The position numbers and the translations under genes are program-made. Below are positions 18,355-26,929 of a stretch of DNA of 64,000 nucleotides, in pieces (within the stretch, counting starts at the first letter, position 1; each line of letters starts with the position of its first letter). Under the pieces are notes generated by a model. The model had not been told where the DNA came from. It ran no database searches and saw nothing but the letters and a program-made list of their open reading frames with translations. Source of the DNA: Eubacterium sp. AF16-48 (GTDB lineage: Bacteria > Bacillota > Clostridia > Lachnospirales > Lachnospiraceae); NCBI RefSeq assembly GCF_003479405.1, contig NZ_QUHB01000003.1:37954-101953 (forward strand), written 5' to 3'.

Positions 18355-19986
18355 ATGGGAAAATCACAGAAGAAATGGAAACTTAAAAAGATTTCCGTAT
18401 TTATGTCATTGGTGGCACTAATGACACTTATATGTGCAACGGTAGTTGTGGCAGGGGACGATGCAGATTACGTTCCGTCATTATATGCTACGGCTTGGGC
18501 ACTTTTGCCACCGGTGGTAGCTATTGCATTGGCATTAATTACAAAAGAAGTGTATAGTTCACTTTTTATAGGGATTTTAGTAGGGGCAATTTTGTATGGA
18601 ACAAATCCTGAAACGGTTGTTATGCATGCTTTTAAAGGTGGATTCGTAAGTGTGTTATCAGACGGTGACCATGTGGGAATTTTAATATTCCTTGTAATCC
18701 TTGGAACTATAGTTGCACTTATGAACAAAGCAGGTGGCTCGGCAGCTTTTGGTAAATGGGCAGGAGAGCATATTAAAACAAGAGTGGGAGCTCAGTTAGC
18801 AACAATTTTATTGGGAGTTTTGATTTTTATTGATGACTATTTTAACTGCCTTACAGTAGGAAGTGTTATGAGACCTGTTACGGATAAACATAATATTTCC
18901 CGTGCGAAGCTTGCGTACATAATTGATGCAACAGCTGCACCGGTGTGTATAATTGCACCAATTTCTTCATGGGCAGCAGCAGTTAGCGGATGCGTAGAGG
19001 GAGAAGATGGTCTTTCGTTATTTGTAAAAGCAATTCCTTATAACTATTATGCAATTCTTACAATTGTTATGATGGTTTCAATGGTTTTACTTAAAGTTGA
19101 ATTCGGACCAATGGCAAAGCATGAAAAAAATGCAAAAAATGGTGATTTATTTACAACAGGAAAGGAAATTGATTCATCAGAGGATTATGGTGCTGAGAAA
19201 AAAGGTAAGGTTAAAGACCTGTTAATTCCAATTATATGTCTTGTTGTATGTTGTGTTATTGGAATGATATATACAGGTGGATTCTTCAGTGGAGTAGGAT
19301 TTATTGAGGCATTTTCCAACAGTAGTGCGTCAGTAGGTTTGTCATTGGGAAGTTTCTTTGGATTGGTAATTACCATATTGTTATACGTAATTAGAAGGGT
19401 GTTACCGTTTAAGGAATGTATGGATTGCCTTGTTGAGGGATTTAGGGCAATGGTACCTGCTATTTTGATACTTATTATGGCATGGACACTTAAGGCTATG
19501 ACAGATTCCCTTGGAGCAAGTGACTTCGTGGCTAATTCCATGAAGTCAGTAGCAGGAGATTTCGTAAATTTCTTGCCGGCAATTATTTTCCTTGTTGCAT
19601 GTTTCCTTGCTTTTGCAACAGGAACATCCTGGGGAACCTTTAGCATATTAATACCTATTGTTGTGGCTGTTTTCCAGAAGGACAATTATGAACTCATGAT
19701 TTTAGCTATTTCAGCATGTATGGCAGGAGCTGTATGTGGTGACCACTGTTCACCAATTTCGGATACCACTATTATGGCATCAGCAGGGGCACAATGTGAA
19801 CATGTAAATCATGTATCTACACAGCTTCCATATGCAATAGTTGCAGCAGCAGTATCTTTCCTATCCTTTATTTTGGCAGGTTTTATTCAGAATCCATGGA
19901 TTGTACTTCCAATAGCAATAGCATTGATGGTAGGACTTATTGTGTTTATTAGGATTTTAAATAATTATCAGCAAAAAGCTGAATAG
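18355..19986 (+). CDS. nhaC: NhaC-family Na+/H+ antiporter
   Basis: AGGAGG at 18344-18349 fixes the start at 18355, giving 543 residues; an upstream ATG at 18307 has no ribosome site. About eleven to twelve hydrophobic helices are visible. Family signatures include DDYFNCLTVGSVM near residue 160, ATGTSWGTFSILIPI, and CGDHCSPISDTTIMASAGA near residue 465. NhaC-type carriers exchange sodium for protons or, in some members, organic acids, so the exact substrate is uncertain. It forms a unit with the preceding small protein and ends at a bidirectional terminator shared with the convergent paaK gene. Confidence 0.88.
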   Translation: MGKSQKKWKLKKISVFMSLVALMTLICATVVVAGDDADYVPSLYATAWALLPPVVAIALALITKEVYSSLFIGILVGAILYGTNPETVVMHAFKGGFVSVLSDGDHVGILIFLVILGTIVALMNKAGGSAAFGKWAGEHIKTRVGAQLATILLGVLIFIDDYFNCLTVGSVMRPVTDKHNISRAKLAYIIDATAAPVCIIAPISSWAAAVSGCVEGEDGLSLFVKAIPYNYYAILTIVMMVSMVLLKVEFGPMAKHEKNAKNGDLFTTGKEIDSSEDYGAEKKGKVKDLLIPIICLVVCCVIGMIYTGGFFSGVGFIEAFSNSSASVGLSLGSFFGLVITILLYVIRRVLPFKECMDCLVEGFRAMVPAILILIMAWTLKAMTDSLGASDFVANSMKSVAGDFVNFLPAIIFLVACFLAFATGTSWGTFSILIPIVVAVFQKDNYELMILAISACMAGAVCGDHCSPISDTTIMASAGAQCEHVNHVSTQLPYAIVAAAVSFLSFILAGFIQNPWIVLPIAIALMVGLIVFIRILNNYQQKAE

Positions 19987-19990
19987 ATGT

Positions 19991-20019
19991 AAAAGGGGCT
20001 GCAATTCGCAGCCCCTTTT
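19991..20019. terminator. Bidirectional terminator between nhaC and paaK
   Basis: A perfect 12-bp stem (AAAAGGGGCTGC / GCAGCCCCTTTT) with a 5-base loop. It has A and T runs on both sides, so it can serve both converging transcripts. Confidence 0.93.
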
Positions 20020-20034
20020 ATATTCAATAAATAT

Positions 20035-21279
20035 TTAGTTATTATATCTGTAATCAATAACACGTTTTGTTTTCTTTTCGCTTCTTGGAAGAGTTCCCGC
20101 AGGAACAACTGTGATTTTGGGAGTCACACCAATTCTGGATTTAAACAATTCTCTAATGGTAGCTCCGGTTTTTTCAAAATCAACACGTCCTTCCGCTTCA
20201 ACAGTTACAATCATGATATCTTTATTTTTAGAATCGTCATGAGCAATTGTAACATTATATTCAGATGAAACTCCATCAACATTTGAAAGTAAGTCTTCAA
20301 TCTGGCTAGGAAACATATTAACACCGTGAACCTTAAACATATCATCACTTCGACCTTTAATAATGTCAAGTCTTGGATATTTACTTCCGCAGGCACATGT
20401 TCCGGGAATAATCCTTGAAATATCATGGGTACGGAAACGAATAAGAGGAGCTCCTTCTTTAACCAAGGTTGTAATAACAATTTCTCCTTCTTCTCCATCA
20501 GGAACGGGCTTTCCGGTAACTGGGTCAATGATTTCTATGTAAACATAATCATCCCAGTAATGGATTCCACATTCGTTTTTACAGGTAATACCAATACCCG
20601 GTCCGTAAATTTCCGTAAGACCATAAATATCATATAGTTCAATACCAAGGCTTTCACGAATGGTTTCCCTCATTTTGTCACTCCAACGTTCAGAACCGAA
20701 TACACCTTTTTTTAAGTTGATTTTATCCTTAAGACCACGTCTGTTGATTTCTTCGGCTAAAAGAAGGGCATAAGATGAAGTGGCGGTAATAACAGTTGAC
20801 TGCAAATCTATCATCATTTGTAACTGCTTTTCAGTATTTCCCGGGCCCAAAGGAACAGCCATGGCACCAAGCTTTTCGCAACCTGCCTGAAAACCAATAC
20901 CTGCTGTCCAAAGTCCATATCCCGGAGTAATCTGAATACGGTCTTTTTTTGTGATACCGGCAGTTTCGTAGCATCTTGCAAACATTATTGCCCAATCATC
21001 CACATCTTTGGCTGTATAGGGAATAATAACCGGTTTTCCCGTAGTACCTGAAGAAGAATGGATTCTTACAACATCTTCATCAGGCACAGCCTGAATGCCT
21101 AAAGGATAAGCATTTCTTAAGTCATCCTTACTTGAAAAAGGAAGTTTCTCAAAGTCTTCCTGAGAAGTAACACCGTCAATTCCCTTTTTCCGATAAATAT
21201 TTCCATAATAACTGTCTGTATTTAAAAGACGTTTAATTTGAGCATCAACCTGCTCCAATTGAATATTAGTTAATTCCAT
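20035..21279 (-). CDS. paaK: Phenylacetate-CoA ligase family enzyme (aryl-acetyl-CoA/ADP- or AMP-forming ligase)
   Basis: I start at the ATG at 21279 with GGAG 6 bases upstream; a TTG at 21291 would add four residues. The start overlaps the end of iorB by 14 bp. The 414-residue protein has the AMP-binding P-loop HSSSGTTGKPV near residue 75, YGLTEIYGPG near 205-215, and the C-terminal DDMFKVHGVNMFPSQIE hinge typical of PaaK. PaaK joins phenylacetate and CoA with ATP hydrolysis to AMP. In anaerobes, paaK-type genes placed with iorAB are thought to act on arylacetyl-CoA or arylacetates formed from aromatic amino acids. Direction in the cell is inferred. Confidence 0.88.
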   Translation of the reverse strand: MELTNIQLEQVDAQIKRLLNTDSYYGNIYRKKGIDGVTSQEDFEKLPFSSKDDLRNAYPLGIQAVPDEDVVRIHSSSGTTGKPVIIPYTAKDVDDWAIMFARCYETAGITKKDRIQITPGYGLWTAGIGFQAGCEKLGAMAVPLGPGNTEKQLQMMIDLQSTVITATSSYALLLAEEINRRGLKDKINLKKGVFGSERWSDKMRETIRESLGIELYDIYGLTEIYGPGIGITCKNECGIHYWDDYVYIEIIDPVTGKPVPDGEEGEIVITTLVKEGAPLIRFRTHDISRIIPGTCACGSKYPRLDIIKGRSDDMFKVHGVNMFPSQIEDLLSNVDGVSSEYNVTIAHDDSKNKDIMIVTVEAEGRVDFEKTGATIRELFKSRIGVTPKITVVPAGTLPRSEKKTKRVIDYRYNN

Positions 21280-21862
21280 ATTTTTCTCCAATCTTTATGC
21301 CGGCAAGAAAAGCCGCTTTATTTGTTTCTACAAAACGTTCCGGTACCCTGTGTTCAATCTCATACATAATAGTATCAGCATTAAGCCCCGTGGCATTAGT
21401 TCCCACTGCAACCCCTAAGATAGCTACATTGAAAAACTTTGAGCTGCCAAACGGTTTACATAATTCATCAGCGTCAACCACAACGCATTTACATTTTTTA
21501 TTTAAATATTCTATCATTTCCACACCGTCGTAAGTTGAATCATTTAATGACTCTGTAGTAGGTTTAACGGGAACGCTATTTACAATAACAATTCCGTCCT
21601 GCTTTAAGTAACAAAGATTTCTAACGGCTTCTGAAGGCTCGAAAGCTAAAATAATATCTGCCTTTCCTAAAGGAATAAGAGGCGAAAATGCTCTGTTACC
21701 GATTCTGATATGACTTGTAACTGAACCACCACGCTGAGCCATACCAATGGTTTCGGCAGAGTGGGCGGTGTTTCCCAAATGCATTGCAGCTGAGGCAATA
21801 AGCTTTGAGGCAAGAACAGTTCCCTGACCGCCTACACCACATAATAAAATATCTTTATTCAT
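21266..21862 (-). CDS. iorB: Indolepyruvate:ferredoxin oxidoreductase, beta subunit
   Basis: This 198-residue protein is a pyruvate/ketoisovalerate oxidoreductase gamma-type domain, with the start NKDILLCGVGGQGTVLAS and the segment GMAQRGGSVTSHIRIG. It is the small partner of IorA and has the usual length. Its start overlaps the end of iorA by 8 bp and its end overlaps paaK, so translation of all three is coupled. It takes part in oxidising aryl-2-oxoacids to aryl-acyl-CoA while reducing ferredoxin. Confidence 0.92.
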   Translation of the reverse strand: MNKDILLCGVGGQGTVLASKLIASAAMHLGNTAHSAETIGMAQRGGSVTSHIRIGNRAFSPLIPLGKADIILAFEPSEAVRNLCYLKQDGIVIVNSVPVKPTTESLNDSTYDGVEMIEYLNKKCKCVVVDADELCKPFGSSKFFNVAILGVAVGTNATGLNADTIMYEIEHRVPERFVETNKAAFLAGIKIGEKYGIN

Positions 21863-23651
21863 CTAAATCACCTCCAATAGCATTTACCGGGCATACCTGA
21901 CTACATAAGCCACAACCGGTACAAAGGTCTTCGTTAATGGTAACCTTTCCCTTTACCGTACTTATTGCAGGACAACCGATTTCCCGAATACATTTCTTAC
22001 ACTGAATACATTTATCGGATATACAAAGCTTCTTTTCAGGCTTAAACAGTGCAATGCATGGTGATTTAAAAATAATGGCTTTTACACCCGGAAGAGAGGC
22101 ACAGTCCTTAATAACCTCAACTGATTTATTTAAATCAAGAGGATTAACCGTAACAATCTTCTTAACTCCCATGCCTTCTAATATATGTTCAATACTTATT
22201 TTATCAACAATATCACCCATCATGTTTTTTCCGGTTCCGGGGTGAGGCTGATGTCCTGTCATGGCTGTGGTTGAATTGTCAAGAACGCAAAGAATCATGT
22301 CAGCTTCATTGTATACAGCATTAACAATACCAGTCATGCCGGAGGCAAAAAACGTGGAATCTCCAACAAAGGCAAAACAGGTACCTTCCTTATCTACCCA
22401 GTGAAAACCCTGAGCCATTGTAATTCCTGCACCCATACAAAGACAGGTGTCTACCATGTCAAGAGGCATTGCATTTCCTAAGGTATAACATCCTATATCA
22501 CCACAAAAATAAGCATTCTTACCTTCCATTGCCTTTTTCACTGCATAAAATGAGGCACGGTGGGGGCATCCTGCACATAAAACAGGAGGACGGACAGGTA
22601 AATCAGGCATATCACCTAAATAAATTCCTGCTTCCTGTGAAGGAATTTTAAGAAAATCACTTAAAACCTTAGCCACATAATCTGCTGAATTTTCTCCACT
22701 GGTTTTAACATAACCACTTTCCTTACCATATACCTTTATATTAAGCCTGTGCTTACCAATTAATTTAGTCACCTCAGCTTCAATGAAAGGACTAAGCTCT
22801 TCAAGGCATATAACCTCATCTACTCCTTCAAGGCATGATAAAACAAACTTTTCAGGAAATGGATAAGGAGTGGAAATTTTACAAAGCTTAACTTCAGGAT
22901 AATCCTGTAGATATTCTTTAGCATAAGCATAACTTATACCACCTGTAAAAACAGCCTTCTTTCCACTGCCTGTAACAATATTTTTAGAATATGTAGAAAA
23001 ATCGTCACCAATAAGAGGATTTCTTTTTTCAATCATGGCGTGATTCATAAATGAAAGCTTTGGAAAAATAACCCAACGTTTTGAATCTTTTACAAAGCCA
23101 TCATACAATTTAGGCGTTGTTGTTTCAGGAATGTCTATAGACGCATATGCGTGACATACACGGGTAGTAGGGCGGAAAAGTACAGGTGTTTTATACTTTT
23201 CGGAATAGTCAAAGGCATCCTGAATCATTGAAAATGCTTCTTCCGGTGAGGAAGGATCAAAAACAGGAATGCGGCAAAATGATGCAAACATTCTTGTGTC
23301 CTGTTCTGTCTGGGAAGAAATTGGGCCGGGATCATCAGCAGAAACTATAACCATACCACCTTTTACACCAACATATGCAAGAGACATAAGGGGGTCAGAG
23401 GCAACATTTAGTCCCACCTGCTTCATGGTAACTAAAGTACGGGCTCCGGCATAGGAAGCAGAAGCCGCCAGTTCTAAGGCTGCCTTTTCATTGACAGACC
23501 ATTCTACGTGTACATCTCCCTGCTTATATTTACTTACTGTTTCAAGTATTTCAGATGACGGTGTGCCGGGGTAGCCTGACACAAGATTTATTCCTGCGGC
23601 AAGTGCCCCAAGGGCAATGGCACCGTTACCCATTAAGTAATCTTTTTTCAT
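21855..23651 (-). CDS. iorA: Indolepyruvate:ferredoxin oxidoreductase, alpha subunit
   Basis: The 598-residue protein starts with a pyruvate-oxidoreductase pyrimidine-binding domain (GNGAIALGALAAG, SGYPGTPSSEI), continues with a thiamine diphosphate-binding domain (CAGCPHRASFY; GDSTFFASGMTGIVNA; DNSTTAMTGHQPHPG) and ends with two ferredoxin-like [4Fe-4S] motifs (CIQCKKCIREIGCP and CTGCGLCSQVCPV). This is the full layout of IorA. The enzyme converts indolepyruvate, phenylpyruvate or hydroxyphenylpyruvate plus CoA to the arylacetyl-CoA, CO2 and reduced ferredoxin. It is the first gene of the iorA-iorB-paaK operon, with AAGGAG upstream of its ATG. Confidence 0.94.
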   Translation of the reverse strand: MKKDYLMGNGAIALGALAAGINLVSGYPGTPSSEILETVSKYKQGDVHVEWSVNEKAALELAASASYAGARTLVTMKQVGLNVASDPLMSLAYVGVKGGMVIVSADDPGPISSQTEQDTRMFASFCRIPVFDPSSPEEAFSMIQDAFDYSEKYKTPVLFRPTTRVCHAYASIDIPETTTPKLYDGFVKDSKRWVIFPKLSFMNHAMIEKRNPLIGDDFSTYSKNIVTGSGKKAVFTGGISYAYAKEYLQDYPEVKLCKISTPYPFPEKFVLSCLEGVDEVICLEELSPFIEAEVTKLIGKHRLNIKVYGKESGYVKTSGENSADYVAKVLSDFLKIPSQEAGIYLGDMPDLPVRPPVLCAGCPHRASFYAVKKAMEGKNAYFCGDIGCYTLGNAMPLDMVDTCLCMGAGITMAQGFHWVDKEGTCFAFVGDSTFFASGMTGIVNAVYNEADMILCVLDNSTTAMTGHQPHPGTGKNMMGDIVDKISIEHILEGMGVKKIVTVNPLDLNKSVEVIKDCASLPGVKAIIFKSPCIALFKPEKKLCISDKCIQCKKCIREIGCPAISTVKGKVTINEDLCTGCGLCSQVCPVNAIGGDLDE

Positions 23652-23720
23652 AGAAAATCTCCTTTTGACTGCAAAAATAAAGGCATTACAGTCTTATATG
23701 TAAAAATATAACTAGTTAAG

Positions 23721-23749
23721 ATTATAAATCAATGAGACATTTGACGCAA
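23721..23749 (-). promoter_or_regulatory. Promoter of the iorA-iorB-paaK operon
   Basis: On the minus strand: TTGCGT, 17 bases, TATAAT. It is 70 bp from the iorA start. Confidence 0.65.
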
Positions 23750-23839
23750 TAACATTGTGGTATTTGCAACGGATAAAATTTATGATGACTTTTTTGCCAA
23801 TAGACAGTATAATTAAAGAGGTTTATTATGCAAATTTAC

Positions 23840-23868
23840 TTGTTATCATAGTGTAAATATGGTATAAG
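23840..23868 (+). promoter_or_regulatory. Promoter of the polysaccharide cluster
   Basis: TTGTTA at 23840, 17 bases, TATAAG at 23863. A second TATAAT lies upstream near 23808 but lacks a good -35 box. Confidence 0.55.
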
Positions 23869-23910
23869 AGATAGGAAAAGAATTATTCGTATTAAATATA
23901 GGAAAGAAAA

Positions 23911-24708
23911 ATGGCAGAAAATAAAAAAATGACAATGATTTCGGTTATTATGCCAGCATACAATGAAGAGAAATATATTGAAAAGGCTCTAGACTCCGTT
24001 TGCACACAGGAGGGGGATTTTTCAATTGAAATATTAGTTATAGATGATAATTCTACCGATGCCACAAAAAATATAGTTTTAGATATGGCATGCAGGATTT
24101 CCACTAGAGAAAACAATCTTAATAACGGTGTTTCCGTAAGGTTGTTAACTAGCGGCAGGTCCATGGGTGTGGCTGAGGCAAGAAACCTTGGTATTAAAAA
24201 AGCAAAAGGTGAATACATTGCATTTTTAGATGCAGATGACTGGTGGAAGGAAGGCAAGTTAAAAAAGCAAATTGCTTTTATGAAAGAAAATAATTTATCT
24301 TTTACAGCCACCGGAAGAGAATTAATGAATGCTGATGGCAGTACAACAGGAAAGGTAATTCCTATCCCTGAAAAAATAACATATAAAATGATGCTTAGGA
24401 CAAATTATATACCGTGTTCGTCAGTTGTAATGAAAAAGGAACTGGCAGAGGAATTTTATATGTGTCACGATGAACTCCATGAAGATTACATTATGTGGAT
24501 GGAGATTTTAAGGAAATATAATCGTGTATATGGAATAGATGTTCCGTTTTTGTGTAGCAGATTAAGTGAAAATGGAAAGTCCCGAAACAAATTTAAGTCA
24601 GCAAAGATGCAGATAGGATGTTACAGATATTTAGGATACGGATTAATAAAGACCGCATTCTATTTTTGTGCGTATACCTACAATGGGTTTAAAAAGTATG
24701 GAAAATAA
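23911..24708 (+). CDS. GT2 family glycosyltransferase
   Basis: The 265-residue protein has the GT-A fold signatures SVIMPAYNEEKYIEKALDSV near the start, the nucleotide-sugar-binding aspartates in LVIDDNSTDAT, and the DXD motif AFLDADDWW around residue 110. A region like those of teichuronic/capsule transferases follows (HEDYIMWMEIL). It has no membrane segment apart from a weakly hydrophobic end. It is the first gene of a same-strand run to 34.6 kb. The sugar transferred is unknown. Confidence 0.88.
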   Translation: MAENKKMTMISVIMPAYNEEKYIEKALDSVCTQEGDFSIEILVIDDNSTDATKNIVLDMACRISTRENNLNNGVSVRLLTSGRSMGVAEARNLGIKKAKGEYIAFLDADDWWKEGKLKKQIAFMKENNLSFTATGRELMNADGSTTGKVIPIPEKITYKMMLRTNYIPCSSVVMKKELAEEFYMCHDELHEDYIMWMEILRKYNRVYGIDVPFLCSRLSENGKSRNKFKSAKMQIGCYRYLGYGLIKTAFYFCAYTYNGFKKYGK

Positions 24709-24729
24709 TTAAAGGGAAGGATTAAGTAA

Positions 24730-25872
24730 ATGATAAAAATTTCTGTAATAATTCCAATATACAATATGGAAGAATATCTTCCCCAGTGTTTAGACAGTAT
24801 AGTGTCTCAAACTTTAAGGGAAATAGAAATATTGTGTATTGATGACGGCTCTACAGATGGCTCAGAGGAAGTTTTAAAGCTATATTGTAACAGAGATTCC
24901 AGAATCAGAGTTATAAAACAGAATAATCAGGGGGTTTCTTGTGCCAGAAATCTGGGAATAGAAGAAGCATCCGGAAAATATGTTATTTTCATGGATCCTG
25001 ATGACTGGTATCCTGATAAGGAAATATTGGAAACGCTTTATGTGGGAGCTGAGAAAAATAATGTCAGCATTGCAGGTGGAAGTTTTATGGACTATCACGA
25101 TGGAATTTATAATGAAAAATTCCCTGACAGATATTTTGGCTATCATTTTGAAAAAGACGGTGTTATTGAATATACTGATTATCAGTTTGATTTCGGATAT
25201 CAGAGATTTATATTTGAAAAAAGTCTTTTGACGGAAAATCATATTAGCTTTAAAAAATATGTGAGATATCAGGATCCACCGTTTTTTGTGGAGGCAATGA
25301 TAGCGGCAAGGCGTTTTTACGGAGTAGATAAGCCGGCATATTGTTACAGATATGGTCATACTGAAATAAAATGGAACAGACAAAAGGTTTGTGATTTATT
25401 AAAGGGAATAAGTGATAATCTTCAGATATCATCGAAATATGGATTGAAAAAGCTTCATAACCTGACAATACGAAGATTAAATGATGAGTACAGACAGTTG
25501 TTAGGAGACAGTATTTTCTTTGAGGAATATGCCTGTGATGTTTTTGAAGAGATGCTTAAAACCATGAATTATATAGATGTTAATATGTTAGATGAAAATA
25601 ATAGGGACATATATAAGGTATATAATCCTATTATTATGCAAATAAAAGAAGACATAAAAAATCATGTTAACTGGATTGATAATTTAAAAGGTGAAATTGA
25701 AGACCTGAAAAATCAGATAAAAGACAGGGATGAACAGTTAAGAGTAAAGGAAGAAGAAAAGAGAGAGCTTGAAGGCAGAGTGCAGGAAGTGTATGATTCT
25801 TTTTCTTATAAAGTGGGACATGCCATAACGGTTTTGCCAAGATTACTTGCAAGAATTGTGAAGGGAAGATAA
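24730..25872 (+). CDS. GT2 family glycosyltransferase with C-terminal coiled coil
   Basis: The first 230 residues form a GT2 domain (SVIIPIYNMEEYLPQCLDS; IDDGSTDGS; DXD in FMDPDDWYPD near residue 96). Residues about 315-360 are heptad-like and charged (EIEDLKNQIKDRDEQL and on), which predicts a coiled coil used for oligomerisation or membrane complex formation, as seen in some capsule and rhamnan transferases. The next gene starts 1 bp after its stop, so the two are in one operon. Substrate unknown. Confidence 0.88.
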   Translation: MIKISVIIPIYNMEEYLPQCLDSIVSQTLREIEILCIDDGSTDGSEEVLKLYCNRDSRIRVIKQNNQGVSCARNLGIEEASGKYVIFMDPDDWYPDKEILETLYVGAEKNNVSIAGGSFMDYHDGIYNEKFPDRYFGYHFEKDGVIEYTDYQFDFGYQRFIFEKSLLTENHISFKKYVRYQDPPFFVEAMIAARRFYGVDKPAYCYRYGHTEIKWNRQKVCDLLKGISDNLQISSKYGLKKLHNLTIRRLNDEYRQLLGDSIFFEEYACDVFEEMLKTMNYIDVNMLDENNRDIYKVYNPIIMQIKEDIKNHVNWIDNLKGEIEDLKNQIKDRDEQLRVKEEEKRELEGRVQEVYDSFSYKVGHAITVLPRLLARIVKGR

Positions 25873-25873
25873 A

Positions 25874-26872
25874 ATGTCAAAGATATTGTCAGTAACAATT
25901 CCAACATACAATGTGGAAAGATATTTAAAACAGTGTCTGGATTCTTTTATAATACCGGAAATAATAGATGATATGGAGATTTTAATAGTAAACGATGGTT
26001 CTACAGATTCATCTCCTATCATTGCTAAGGAATATACAGAGAAATATCCGGATACTTTTAAATTAATAAATAAGGAAAATGGTGGCCACGGTTCAACCAT
26101 AAATACAGGAATAGCAAATGCCACGGGAAAATATTTTAAAGTGGTAGACAGTGATGACTGGGTGGATACAAAATCTATGATTAACCTTATAGCAACACTT
26201 AAAAAAGATGATTGCGATTTGGTTTACTCCAATTATTACTGGGTAGACAATGACACAGGAAAGAAGACAGTGGAATTTCAAAAGCCTTTTGATGGTGTGG
26301 TTTACAACAGGGAATATAATTTTGAAAAGCTGCCCCATGAAATTTTCCTCAAAATGCACGGATATACTGTTAAGACGGATATTCTCAGACAAATAAGGAA
26401 AATCGATGAAAACTGCTTTTATGTTGATATGGAATTTGTTGTTTATCCAATACCATATATAAACACGGTAAAGTTTATTCCGGATTTTGTATATCAGTAC
26501 AGAATAGGGTTGCCAAACCAAAGCATGAATGTGGAAAAAATGAAACGCAATTCCACTAATTTTGACAGGGTGCTTAAGGCATTACTTAAGTTCTACGATG
26601 AAAATGTAGAACTAAACATTGCAGATTCAAAGAAAAAATACATTGAAAATGTAATTGCAAGATTAGTGGCCAGCAGAATGAAAATATATTTAAGTTTTCC
26701 ATTTTCAAAAAAGGTTTCTAAGGATATGAAAGTTATTGATGAAAAAATAAAGAACAATTATCCTGCAATCTATCAGTCAAATATTAATTCGGCTGTAAGG
26801 ATACTTAGAAAAACAGGATACAAGGCATATCCGCTGGCAAGATTTTGTTATTATATTAAACAAAAAAGTTAG
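25874..26872 (+). CDS. GT2 family glycosyltransferase
   Basis: The 332-residue protein has the GT2 core (SVTIPTYNVERYLKQCLDSF; VNDGSTDSSP; NGGHGSTINTGI) and the DXD motif KVVDSDDWVD near residue 95. The long C-terminal half resembles EpsJ/EpsH-like transferases. It begins 1 bp after the preceding stop and belongs to the same polysaccharide operon. Donor and acceptor unknown. Confidence 0.88.
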   Translation: MSKILSVTIPTYNVERYLKQCLDSFIIPEIIDDMEILIVNDGSTDSSPIIAKEYTEKYPDTFKLINKENGGHGSTINTGIANATGKYFKVVDSDDWVDTKSMINLIATLKKDDCDLVYSNYYWVDNDTGKKTVEFQKPFDGVVYNREYNFEKLPHEIFLKMHGYTVKTDILRQIRKIDENCFYVDMEFVVYPIPYINTVKFIPDFVYQYRIGLPNQSMNVEKMKRNSTNFDRVLKALLKFYDENVELNIADSKKKYIENVIARLVASRMKIYLSFPFSKKVSKDMKVIDEKIKNNYPAIYQSNINSAVRILRKTGYKAYPLARFCYYIKQKS

Positions 26873-26929
26873 TAAAGGTTAATAACATAACCTATAAAAA
26901 TATAGAAAGTGAATAAGAGAGAAGAAAAG

